From Ophioderma brevispina (taxonomy: Eukaryota > Echinodermata > Ophiuroidea > Amphilepidida > Ophiodermatidae): a stretch of 64,000 nucleotides of DNA. Below the pieces are notes generated by a model, which was not told the DNA's origin, ran no database searches, and saw only the letters and a program-made list of their open reading frames with translations. Made by a program: the position numbers and the translations under genes. Positions 49,865 through 60,840 of the stretch are shown in pieces. The stretch spans positions 1 through 64,000 of the forward strand of contig JAMKCH010056627.1 of the NCBI GenBank assembly GCA_023653785.1, given 5' to 3'. Positions within the stretch are counted from its first letter, which is position 1. Each line of letters begins with the position of its first letter.

Positions 49865-50379
49865 GGCCCGTATTCCAAAAAGGTGTTTAGCGTGATTTTA
49901 AGCTAAACGAACGTTTAAATGTGAGATAAACATATGGCTTAAGTAAACGCAATTCCAGAAAGGAGTTTAAAGTTAAACGCAAATTTAACTCCGCCAAAAT
50001 ACATCGAAATTAAAACTAGGTACGGAGCTAGTTTAAGAAGTGTTCTAATGTGTGCTTACATCAAGTGCACGATTCATTGCACTGTCCAATTGACAACAGC
50101 AAAGGTACATATCATTCTCGTCGAGTTCGTGTATTTTAAACGCCACGGAAAGCCAAGGTACACTTGGTTCGTTCAACCATTAAAACACAATAGGGCCTTT
50201 TATACACCCAAGTTAGGGTCTTTAAATAATGACGATGTTACTCGTGTTTAAAGCTTCTGTTTAAGTAAGTAAATGGTTAAAAAATATATTTAAACGCGTT
50301 TGGCTTAAACGTAATTTTAAATTACGGCGATTTTAAGCTAAAATCGCGTTTAGCTAAACAAGTTTCTGGAATACGGGCC
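49865..50379. mobile_element. MITE with GGCCCGTATTCC ends, copy 1
   Basis: 515 bases. TIRs GGCCCGTATTCC..GGAATACGGGCC, with subterminal TTTAAGCTAAA words in both arms. The flanking 3-base duplication is TTG (49862-49864 and 50380-50382). The ORF at 50048-50251 is not conserved in copy 2. Confidence 0.92.
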
Positions 50380-50414
50380 TTGGTGTCATATACCTAAACA
50401 TGTTTAGCTACAAG

Positions 50415-50928
50415 GGCCCGTATTCCAAAAAGTTATTTAGCGCGATTTTAAGCTAAACGAACGTTTAAATGTGAGATAAACATATGGCTTAAGTAAACGC
50501 AATTCCAGAAAGGAGTTTAAAGCTAACGCAATTTTAACTCCGCCAAAATGCATCGAAATTTAAACTATGTACGGGGCTAGTTTGAGAAGTGTTTTAGTGT
50601 GTGTTTTCGCCAAGTGCACGGCTCATTGCACACACCAATTGACAACAGCAATGGTGCTCATCATTCTCACCCAGTTGGTGTAGCACCTTAAACGCTACGG
50701 AAAGCCATAATACACTTTGTGCGCTCAACCATTAAAACACAATAGGGCCTTTTATACACCCAAGTTAGGGTCTTTAAATAACGACGATGTTACTCGTGTT
50801 TAAAGCTTCTGTTTAAGTAAGCAAATGGTAAAAAAATTTTAAACGCGTTTTGCTTAAACGCAATTTTAAATTACGACGATTTTAAGCTAAAATCGCGTTT
50901 AGCTAAACAAGTTTCTGGAATACGGGCC
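50415..50928. mobile_element. MITE with GGCCCGTATTCC ends, copy 2
   Basis: 514 bases, about nine-tenths identical to copy 1 by eye, with a flanking duplication AAG (50412-50414 and 50929-50931). The copies are 35 bases apart and in the same orientation, and have different target duplications, so they are independent insertions. Confidence 0.92.
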
Positions 50929-50975
50929 AAGGTGTTTAAATATTAAACATGTTTAGACACGGTTTTATATGTGTT

Positions 50976-51690
50976 TTGTTTTATGTTGTTGTTCTTTCAT
51001 ATTTTTTTTCGATTCTTTGTACATTTTGTCAGTGAGAAAAATAGTACTTCTGAATCTAAAAGCGCCAATAAAATTAATGAGCCATCCAGCAGCTTGACCT
51101 TGTAAATAAGTGTTACTAATTATTGTTAACATAAGTTCAATCTGTGCTTGTTATATATACATATAGGAACTTAAAAAAATGTTAAGTTATGTTTTATAGT
51201 GAATCGGTATATGTTAAACTATCAAGCAAAATGTAACTGAACACATACAAGTCGTATGTAGTTGTTAATTAAGTTCAATGTTAGAACCGTTGGCTCAAAT
51301 TTTACCCAACAAACGAGATTTCGATACCGATCCAACGGTTTTTTTTTTTTTTTTTTGAGGGGGGTGTAGAATTTGACCCACTCGGTGTTTTTTATTTACC
51401 CATTATTTACTCGGGTAAAATTTGTACCACACAAATTGGGGTTGGCTGATAAATTACCAAAACCTTACCTTGTGTGATGATTATTTCAAAACCATGTTTG
51501 GTGAAGAAACTTGAAAAAATAAGATAGCAATCTCACCTTAAATAAGATATGATTCAGCGGATTACTTTTGGGTGTGCATATTATTACGAATTCATTCTAC
51601 TTGTTTTGACCCACATTTTTATAGAGCGTTCCAGGAATTCGTTGAATATTTTGAAAATAAATGCTCCAACATTATATCCTTAATGAACTC
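50976..51690. other. Intergenic, nothing recognised
   Basis: AT-rich; an 18-base T run ending near 51356. Confidence 0.5.
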
Positions 51691-51785
51691 CATTGGCCGG
51701 AAGGTTAACTCATAAAAATTTACGCGGGAAACGAGGCCTGGAAAAGAGGCGGAAGAGCAGGACTAAGAAGCACATCAACATCAAC
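51691..51785 (+). promoter_or_regulatory. Candidate compact promoter
   Basis: CCATTGGCCGGAAG (a reverse CCAAT box fused to an ETS core) at about 51691-51704, then TTTACGCGGGAAACG (E2F-like) near 51719-51733, then a GA-rich leader. Together with the downstream ATG and donor this looks like the 5' end of a growth-regulated gene. Confidence 0.35.
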
Positions 51786-51803
51786 ATGTCAGTGAGAGAT
51801 TGA
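51786..51803 (+). other. Upstream mini-ORF
   Basis: ATG followed by four codons and TGA (MSVRD), 15 bases before the ATG at 51819 and in the same frame. If the transcript is real, it would act as a uORF. Confidence 0.3.
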
Positions 51804-51818
51804 GTCACTTCACAATCA

Positions 51819-51839
51819 ATGGCCGCAAGCACTGACAAG
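51819..51839 (+). CDS. Candidate first coding exon (MAASTDK)
   Basis: The ATG in context ATCAATGGCC opens MAASTDK and meets a consensus donor GACAAG|GTAGGT, phase 0. The promoter-like block lies just upstream. The product is unrecognised. A possible following exon in the same phase is at about 55271-55420. Confidence 0.33.
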
Positions 51840-53407
51840 GTAGGTATTTTATTCCAATTAGCTCGCCATCTAGGGTCTTTCTAAGAAAAAGTGCCTCATT
51901 CAGAATAATTTCAAAGAGAGGATGATTAAAGTAATCCCATAAAACAATGCGATTTGGAAATGACACTATAATGAATCACGTGCACTCCACCTGACTTTGT
52001 TTATGAAATCATGTATGGATATGACTTTGTTGTGAAAAACAATTAGGCTTTCTTTATTTGTACATTATAACCTGAAAAATTATAATTATTAAGCCGTATT
52101 TATTATTTATTTAGTTATGTATTTATTAATTTAGTTTTTATAATAGTGATTTTGATACAATGAGTTCTATGTGAAGTACGTCAACCTGAATGGACCCTGC
52201 GCATATGCATATGAGACAGGGTATCTCAAACCAGTTTGTGAAAAAATGAATTCTTTATGCTATATTCACCGCACAGCCCAACCAAATGTGGAAAACGGAA
52301 TTTACTGAAGGAAAGATGATCAACTCCAGATCAATTTTGATAGTGTAAACTTTGGGACGAGATTGAAGATCTCTTCGCTTACCTTTAAAGCAACATTTGA
52401 AATGACACATGCCCTCAATTTCTCTAGAGCTTGAGATTTTGGTACTGGTGGATTTGTAAAAAAATTAAATAACTTAAACTTCCTCAAAACTGATCTATTC
52501 ATGATCCACATTTCTCGAAATGACACAATTGAAATCGGAGATTCCCGATTCCAATAAGTCACTTAACAGTCGATTTTACATTCAACATTTTTGTCAATTT
52601 TCTTAATTGGTTTAAATCAAAAGTTATTTAGTGGTACTTTTTATCGTTTTTTTTTTTTTTAAGAAGCTAAAAAAATCGTTTGGTCATATTTCTTCATTAA
52701 CATTTTTCTGACTCTGACAATTATTATAATATGCTCGTCCGCCAAGGCATGGCGCGCGGAGTAAGTCTTTCTTTAATTCTCTGACAACCGACATGTACTT
52801 TTACCCCCAACGCATTGTGGGACTGCTTTCCCTCGTCCTCTGAATGTAAACTAAACATACACACTAACACACACACACATACACACCCACCTACACAACC
52901 ACTAAGTCAATGACCTTGTCACTGAAATCTGACCCATCCTCATCAAGACTTGATAGTGGATGCAGATATGCCTAATAATGATCATGAAATTAAAACATGA
53001 GAATATGATCTTTACAAGTGAGATGTTTTTGACTCATCGTCAGTATGGTGCCGCTATGGCTCAGCCTTCACAATCCAAATTCTCAATTGTATGCTAACTT
53101 AGACGCTTATAAATCTTCAGTACTTCTTTGTTAACAACGAATTTGATGCGATTTATATGCAAAGCCGGCTACTATTATATGTTGATGATTTCTTCGATAT
53201 CGTCAGAGGAATTAAAAGGTTATTTTTAGGAAGTACCCTATGTGGCAATAGTGACATGTACATGTTCAGGTTTCTTTCTTTATTTATAAAACCCTATGAT
53301 AACGAACTACATTTTCCTGTGTGTTTTTTCTCTTTATTCCCTTTTCAAGGAAGTGCCCCTCCCCCGGGTGCCCCCTGCCTTTCAAAGGGAATTATTTTGA
53401 CAATATG
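51840..53407. other. Possible intron; CA-rich stretch 52858-52897
   Basis: Nothing codable was recognised. An imperfect (CA)n run lies at 52858-52897. Confidence 0.45.
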
Positions 53408-53564
53408 CAATGGCGGATCCAGGATTTGAAAAATGTCAAAATTACCGGGGGGCTGAAAGGCTGTAACTGGTCCAAAATAGCTCAAAATGGGCTGATTTTG
53501 CAAGAATTTGCAGAATTACCGGGAGGCGCGCGCCCCCTCCGCCCCCTCCCTGGATCCGCGCCTG
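53408..53564. mobile_element. Short MITE with GGCGGATCCAGG ends
   Basis: The left end CAATGGCGGATCCAGG and right end CCTGGATCCGCGCCTG are inverted. The interior has two similar AATTACCGGG(A/G)GG words. The flanks both carry ATATG next to the ends, a possible 5-base duplication. 157 bases. Confidence 0.75.
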
Positions 53565-54850
53565 ATATGGTACAGTTTCCTTCGAAAACAATACGGAATA
53601 TAATCAGTAACAATTTCTTTTATGGCATTGAATGCAGAGCATAAAGAAGGATTCCAATACGGTATACAAATGTTCTTTCCTAAATAATTCAATGGACATG
53701 TAGGCTACGCTATAATAATTGTGAGAGAAATGTTTCTGGAAATATTCCTCATTGTCCTCTTTAATATCTACGTGGAACCCACAGAAATTGCCTTTTTAAT
53801 TTTTACAAAGCAAAGCAAAATGTCACAGGTTTCTTCAGTGCTACAAATATTTTGGAATGTCTTCGAAGTTTAGTTTTATGAAAAAAATAAGTTTACAAGC
53901 TTTCCGTATACATATGAAGCTATAATGAATAGGTAAACAGCCACCTTCTTTCGTAAAAATAAGACAAAATAAACTTGTTTAAATAGTTTAGTCCTGTATG
54001 CCCTCTATTCAACTCTATACATGTCTATAATTGATTATTTCGTGCAGAAAGTACATGAATGAATAACCAAAAGTTCAACCAGACATATACTACGTGAATC
54101 AAAAAAAATTGTGCAAGGATTGCAGATGACTTTGACCTTGATAAAATCACCGAATCATAGATTTGTTGCTGTTTTAATAAAGTAAATCTAATATACTTCC
54201 AAAAATTAAAGAAATTGACTGAAAATAGCCAGATATGACACATTCGTTAGCACACCTCTTTTTCCTCCATTCCAACAGGATTTATGGGTGTTAAGCAAGC
54301 TTATACGTTAAGGTATGATATAAGGGGTATGGCATATGAAAAGCAATGATGACCCATGCTCTTTTGTTTAATTGATCTACGAATAGCCATAATCTCTTTT
54401 AATGATCTTCAAAAGCAATTGAATGTTCACACAAAATGCCACCCAATTTATCCTGACGTGTAAATGAAAAGGGCTCTAAACACTACTACTGTAATCCAGG
54501 TATATAGATACAGGCTATGCCAATGAGGGACTAAACTCTTAGCAATATCCTAACAATGGGAAGATCTTGTTTTCTTGCTCTGCAACAGGTGCATTGGTGT
54601 TTTGATTTGTCATATCACATTGGTATAAATACATTCATTGATTAGTCCGTAGCTAAAATAATCAAGAAAATGTAACCTGAATTGCCAATGCATCATTATA
54701 TTGTACATGTACATTCTCACAAACACAAGTTTAAATGTGTGTAAATCCCATATGAATGGAGAAAAAGGGGGTGTGCTTACAAAGCCTGCCATATCTATCG
54801 TACTTTTCAGTCGATTTCTTTCATTTTTTCAACACATAAATTATTTAGAT
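53565..54850. other. Nothing recognised
   Basis: AT-rich with short ORFs only. Confidence 0.5.
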
Positions 54851-54859
54851 GTGTTTGAA

Positions 54860-55020
54860 AAAAAAATCTATCGTATAGTGATTGCATTAAGGTCAACTTC
54901 ATCTGTGGGTTCGAGCCCCGCTGTCCACTTTAACTCACTTGCCTCTCTCCACCCAGGAGTATAAATGGGTACCGGCAAATGCTGGAATGCAAAATAGACT
55001 CGCTGTGCGGGAGGAGTGGA
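54860..55020 (+). mobile_element. tRNA-derived SINE fragment
   Basis: A tRNA B-box GGGTTCGAGCCCC at 54907-54919, followed by the tRNA-unrelated body CTCTCCACCCAGGAGTATAA and ATGGGTACC, a wording common to many invertebrate SINEs. The A-box side is degraded. A C run and (CA)7 follow at 55047-55070. Confidence 0.6.
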
Positions 55021-55270
55021 GAATCCCACCCCCAACCCTATGCCCCCCCCCCCCCCACACACACACACACAGCAACATTATACGAGGGAGTCTGGCCCAA
55101 CGCCAAAGACAGAGAGATGGGCGCTCCGTCTGCGGGCACACTATTTGCATTATTATTTCATCTTCAGTGCTTGCAGATTTTTTTTTTTTTTGATTCACGT
55201 AGTATGACAAAAATGTTGACACAAACAAATAGTCAGATCAACACATCAGCAAGATAATACCTCTGCAGAG

Positions 55271-55420
55271 ATAATAATGCTAGGCCAGAAATTGCTCTTT
55301 AGTCCCGGTGAACGTTTAAATTTGACGTCAAAAATTAGAGGGTTTATCACAGATTGCTGTATCAAGTTTCGAAATATCGAGAGAGGAGAACGTCTTGAAA
55401 ATGTTGCAATGGTTGTGCTC
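55271..55420 (+). CDS. Candidate internal exon, unidentified gene
   Basis: After CTCTGCAGAG an open frame reads MLGQKLLFSPGERLNL, then TSKIRGFITDCCIKFRN and IERGERLENVAMVVL, up to a donor GTGCTC|GTAAGC (exon end 55420). In this phase it would join the MAASTDK exon. The composition is protein-like and there are no stops, but I recognise no family, and the acceptor is mediocre. A MITE begins only 50 bases downstream, so it could also be chance sequence. Confidence 0.3.
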
Positions 55421-55469
55421 GTAAGCTTTAAAATAGGTATGGATTGCTTATTACGGCCTATAGCTTTAA

Positions 55470-56521
55470 GGGGTGGTCTACGTTTTTTGACCCAATTTTT
55501 GATTGCAAATTCTTGACTTTACCAATAGGTTACATATGCATGTTGTATATCATATTGTAGCCCATGTTGAAAAGTTTTAAAAAATGGGAATTATTTTGAT
55601 CTTGTTGCCATGGAAACTGAAAAGGGGGCCGATGATTGGACCTAAACACGGGAACAACGTAACTGCTTACCGGTAACTTGCATTTACACCAAACTTGGGT
55701 AGAAGAGGCATGGGTACAATGCGCAGAAAACCATGAAGCCGGATTTTTGATATGGTTGCCATGGCAACCAGGAGCTGACCAATCAGGAAACTTTATGCCA
55801 TAATTCAAAATTGAAGACCTAATTCAAAAATCCGGCTTCATGGTTTCACAGCCCTTTGGATGCTTAATATCTGTGCCAAATTTCATGTGTGTACGACCTT
55901 TCGTTTTTGAGTTACGTTCGTTCCCGTTTCATAAAATCCCGATTTTCACCATTTGAGATATTGAGCAAAACGTAATCGAAAATAATAAAAATTGCAAAAA
56001 AAATATTAATTTGGCCCAAAACCTGGAAATAATTGTTCATTTATTTTAAAAAATAAATTATTACATTTTTTGAGTGCATTTTGGTGCCAATAGGGGATGA
56101 TCTAATGGGTTAAATTAATTTTTTTAAATAATCGCTTAAATATCACTGGGTGAGTGATAATAAAGAAATACATAAGAAATGCTGTCGAGCTGAAAATTTC
56201 GAGTTGGTTTGATGCAAAATGAATTAATTTAATGTTTTAATGAATTAATTTTGAAAAAGCTTGTAATATGTGGTCATAATAATTAGAAATTATATTTGCT
56301 TAAAAACCACAGGGTGAGCACTTTTTACATACAAATGTATACAAAAATGCATCGAAGTGTGAGACTGGATGCTTAAATCGAGCATCAAATTTGAACGGAA
56401 TGTCCTATTTACCTCAAACAAAAAGCAAATGAAAGCTGAAATGTTACACGTTCCTATCATGCTATAATCTCAATTATGCTAGTAGACTCGTTTCTTCAAT
56501 TTGAAAACATAGACCCACCCC
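55470..56521. mobile_element. TTAA-flanked MITE carrying RFX X-box palindromes
   Basis: The ends are GGGGTGGTCTACGTTTT and AAAACATAGACCCACCCC, bordered by TTAA (55466-55469 and 56522-56525). 1052 bases with no transposase. It contains a 23-base perfect hairpin stem (55728-55750 with 55824-55846; core CATGAAGCCGGATTTTTGA), whose loop holds the palindrome GGTTGCCATGGCAACC (55754-55769). A second X-box-like GTTGCCATGGAAAC is at 55604-55617. Confidence 0.85.
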
Positions 56522-56939
56522 TTAATATAGACAAAAAAACGTTCAAGGTCATCCTTTTCAGATTGCTCTCATTTTTAAAAAAATCTGTGGCAAATTGTTC
56601 GTCTTGTCAAACCATAACAGAAAATTTATATTGACTATGTTTGACTCTTCATATGTAATTTAGGGTAATCCTCAATATACCTTGTTAAATTTATTTGCTT
56701 TCTAGGTATTCGCTCGTACAAACAAGAGTCATATATAGAAAGTGCAATCAAATATATTTTCTGATCTCAAAGCAGGGGAAGAGTTCGGCAACCTTAACGT
56801 TGTCTCTTTGTTAGAATCTGATTGGATTGTAAAAATCTTCCTGGATTCAACAAATGTCGACCAAGCCACCAAATGAGCGTTAAGATGGTTATTCAGCACC
56901 GGAGCAGCGACCCGGCACGCAGCTACGCGTCCTTTTCAG

Positions 56940-59900
56940 GACGGGTGGCTCCTGTCATCGAAGGTAACGTCGTCACTGTTCTGTATTAAACTGAATATTG
57001 AAGCTCACCAATGCCAAAATGACCATCATTGAGCAACTAGTTTACCTCATGAAACACAGCCAGTCAGCCAATACATTGTTGCTCCAACATTTATGCCAAG
57101 CCGCTTTTACTCCTAGTAGCCATCATGGCCTGGCAACCTTTGTAAAGAAAGACATTCAATGGGATCCAGGCTTTCTCGACCAGAATCCATGCCGGAAGGC
57201 TTGCCGTTATGATCCAAGATAGGCCTACCATCATAGTAAACATTTACAACCCCCATCGGTGCACCTGGCCAATGCCACCCTAACGTGCTTCAAAGCGCCA
57301 TGTCTGTATGCAGGAGATGTTAACTTCCAACATACGGACTGATGATACGCCAGATGTTCACAAGACGGGATATGCCTCAACAACTGGGTCTCCGCGAACG
57401 ACATAACCCTTAAACAACCCGAATCCGATAGCGTCCATTCAGGACAATGGAATACAGGGTCAAACCTAGCCCTCGCCTTAGCAAGTACTACCATGGGCAA
57501 CCAGACTCCGCTCCGACAAGTCTATTATAGAGAGGTTTCCAAGATCACAACACAGACCCTCTCTCATCACATCACCATCCATTTTCAAACCAGTGAAGCA
57601 CTGAAATTTTCGCAATGCTGATTGAGTAAATGAACAACTGATAAATTAAAAAAAAAACTAATATAGGGCCCTCAAGCCTTCCCTAACCAAACAGCGATGA
57701 TCTGGAAGTGTCTTACAATGCCTATTTCAACCTATTCATCAACGCAGCCAAACATGGATTCCAGAAGAGTTACATTCCGTGCTGGGACGATGATTGTCCG
57801 GCTTTATGCAATAACCACAACGAAGGTAAACAGACGAGGAATTACAATCAACTGCCTCAACTCTGCTGACACGCCGTGATGAGAAGCGCCAGAAACGATG
57901 GGCTGAAACTGTTGAGTCAATTGACTTCACTTGGCACACCGTCAGCAAACTCACAGGCAGGTCTACTCCATCCTCGGAAACCTGACCAGTTAGTGCCAAT
58001 GCAATTGCATCACAGCCGATCCAGAATGACAGATTTAAAACCCGGACCAACGGAAGCTACCAGGCTCTGGAAGTCAGACGGTCAGAATGTGGACCTATCC
58101 GACCCTTTCACACCAGATGAAATTGCGTCAGCCGTAAAACTCCTGAAAGGCGGTAAGGCTCTTGGACCCGATGTCATTCATCCCGAGTTCCTATTTCATG
58201 TTGGCAACAATGTCACTCACTGGTTTCGCCTCTTCCTGTCATCCTCCATCAAATTCTGAAAAATTCCGAAGATCTGGCGCAGTGCATTTGTGAAGGCGCG
58301 CCCAAAGCCTAAAAGACCCAAAGACTACCCGAAGAGCTATCGACCAATTTCCCTGATGTGCATTCCATACAAGCTTCTGGAACGTTTGATCCACGCAGGG
58401 GTCAATCACATGAACAGGAAGGCTTTCGCCAGGGCAGGTCAACTGTGGATCAGGTTGCCCTCTTCACTCAGGACATCAAGGACTCTTTTGAGAAACAGGC
58501 GAAGGCATGTTGGGGCATGCAGGGGATCTCACGACTGCCTATGACACCGTGTGGCACAGGGGAGTCACCGTTAAACTCCTTCGACTGATCCCAGATAGAA
58601 ACATGGTCCGCTACATCTTAAACCTGACATCAAACTGGATCTTTGTCTTGAACATGTTGAAGTGAAGACCAGCGATGGCTGATCATGGCCAGCAGAGCAG
58701 ACTCCGTCGTCTCAAAATGGAGTCCCGCAGGGGTCTGTGCTGGCCCCTCTGCTTTTCAATATTTACATCTACGACCTCCCTGAAATTTCAGCAAAGAAGT
58801 ATAGGCTATGCAGATGACCTGCCCATTCTCATTACTGGCAAGCAGTCACAGTAGCAGTGGACAAATACTAAGAGGGTCCTCAGCAAGGTCACGGGCATCT
58901 TGTCATTAACATAATACACATTCTAAGGGGTTTACCTGTTGAATTGTGCATTGTGTGGCGGTAATGTGTGCAAATTGAACAGATATTAAGAAAGTAATGG
59001 GTGTTTAGGAAACTTTAGATTTGAATCAATTGTTAAAGCTACTAATTACTCAATAAATGGCAGGTGTGATCCTCTTAGCTTAGTTCAATGAAATGAATGG
59101 AATGTTCTTCCAATTGTGTTATTTATAAAATCTCCACAAGACGAGGAGAGTGAAGAAAAATTGTATCTGTTGTATCAATACACATTTGGGTCTGGAGAAA
59201 AGAGGAAAAAAGTCTGGTTACTGCTGAATGGAAGCAGCGATGGAAACTGTCAAGCTCACCTCTGAAGATTTTCATAAGAGAGCCAGTGAAATCCTGTCCA
59301 GAATCTGATGTTCCACGCCTAGCTTGGATAAAACTCCGGGGGGACACTCCCATCTTGGAAGCCACGCGTATGTAAGGCTGTTAAGACCCCCCCCCTTTTT
59401 CAGCATCGTTGTCACCCAAAGACCCCATATTTTTTTTTAAATTTCACCCAAAGACCCCATATTTTGTGAAAATTTTACCACTGTCACCCAAAGACCCCCT
59501 ATTTTTGGAGAAAATTTTCACCCGAAAACGTTCATTTTTTAGAAAATTGCACAAATATCTCACCCAAAGACCCCTTTTTTCGAAAATGTTACCTATTTGT
59601 CACTCTGAAAGCCCCTATTTTGGGGCAATTTGGCTGTCTCTCACCCAAAGACCCCCTATTTTTTCCAGTCCTCTGTCACCGAATGCCCCAGGGTTTGGAA
59701 GTGCGAGCCTTTCACCCTTAGCCATTCTTAGGTGAGGGCCCCCCCCCCCCCCCGGAGATAAAACTCAACCGCTTGCCCACAGAAGTGGCCCACTTCAAAC
59801 ACACCATGCACCTATAGGGTTTTCTCGGAGTCCAATTTGTAAGTCTTGAACAGACAGCAGACCACATCATCAATGCATGTCGCCTCCACCGTCCTTCACA

Positions 59901-59990
59901 TGCCCTAGGTCTGGCTGAAGCTGATGACTCCACAAAGAATTGACTGCTGAATTACTCGTTTGTGGCATACGGTAGAAGAGAAGAAGATAC
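56940..59990 (+). mobile_element. Decayed LINE, same family as 46.5-49.45 kb
   Basis: The endonuclease start has LTNAKMTIIEQL (about 57000). The RT has FTPDEIASAVKLLKGGKALG (about 58105), KSYRPISLMCIPYKLLE (about 58335), EGFRQGRSTVDQVALFTQD (about 58420), DTVWHRG (about 58545), SRLRRLK with a broken PQGSV-like region (about 58700) and GYADDLPIL (about 58804; YADD intact). The C-terminal part has LKIFIREP..DVPRLAWIKLRGDTP (about 59250-59350) and EQTADHIINACRLHRPSHAL (about 59845). Several frameshifts. Sequence from about 58910 to 59140 looks foreign, and a minisatellite interrupts the C-terminal part. Confidence 0.88.
59385..59755 (+). repeat. Minisatellite TCACCCAAAGACCCC(T)ATTTT, ~8 units
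   Basis: About eight imperfect units of roughly 35-55 bases, each with CACC(C)AAAGACCCC followed by a T-rich stretch and GAAAATTTT. Bordered by C9 on the left and a long C run on the right. It interrupts the LINE C-terminal region. Not CRISPR: the units are imperfect and lack unique equal-length spacers. Confidence 0.85.
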
Positions 59991-60404
59991 AGCCACTTTG
60001 ACACCAATTTGAATAAAACCGGAGCATCCTGAAATGTTAATTATCTGCTAATAAGGCAAACTATTATTGTTTTAATCTCGAACAAGACAAACTAGAATTT
60101 GGCGGTTCTAGGCTTTCGCGCTCACTATATTCAATAATCCACGGGCCGAGCAAATTTTCGGTACCCTGAAAGGTGACAAAACGACATTATTATGCAGTCT
60201 CGGTATATTTACCATGGCCAACACAAAAATGGATGATAGCATTTCTGGAATGATATAGCTACAGCCAGGTAGGGGAAAATCAAAGATTACATGGGGGATT
60301 TTTAAATTACTTCAATCATGTTGAAACGCATACCACATTCTTTGTCTGATCATAAGGATTCCAAAAACGTATACTTTGTACTATCTGCGTTTAAGAGTTA
60401 CTAG

Positions 60405-60832
60405 CAGGGGGTAGGACACGGTCTGCTCGATTTGGGCATTGGGGATTTCAAAACGGTAATTTGGGGAACTGCTACGTGCATTTACTATGGCAGTCTCTGT
60501 CCCAGTGACATTAAAAAATCATCTCTTAAACCTTTGTTCAAAAGATCTTAGTAATATCATGATAAATTAAGAAAAAATTATTGGCTTCAAAATCCGTCGG
60601 GGTTAGTGGATTAACCCCGCTGCAAAATAGTGTAATTTCCAATAACGGTCATTTAGATTTAGATATTTGTGACCAGGCCTAGTCTTTAGTCAAGTCTGTG
60701 TGTAACCGTTCGATATGCGTAAGAGCGCCCTCCTACCGTTAAGTCTTTGAAACAGACTAGCACCCGGAAGATGATGCCGTTTTGAATTTGCTGTTGCTGT
60801 TAGGTTGGCATGTCCTACCCCCCCCCCCCCCG
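60405..60832. mobile_element. hAT-like MITE with intact 8-base target duplication
   Basis: The ends are CAGGGGGTAGGACA and TGTCCTACCCCC followed by a C run. The flanks are identical, GTTACTAG at 60397-60404 and 60833-60840. 428 bases. The first 110 bases match 29917-30060. Confidence 0.92.
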
Positions 60833-60840
60833 GTTACTAG

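Larger units (their letters stand above)
49767..50975. mobile_element. CACTG-type MITE of GTGTTTA words, host of two inner MITEs
   Basis: Starts CACTGTAAAAAAAGG and is built of TAAACAC/GTGTTTA words (GTGTTTAGGCATTAAACATG.. and its inverted partner). The interruptions at 49865 and 50415 are two separate elements. Related text at 62570-62640, 63395-63640 and 63880-64000. The right end is uncertain. Confidence 0.55.

Noticed and set aside
59385..59755. CRISPR-like array
   Set aside because: Units are imperfect and continuous, without equal-length unique spacers, in an animal genome with no cas genes.
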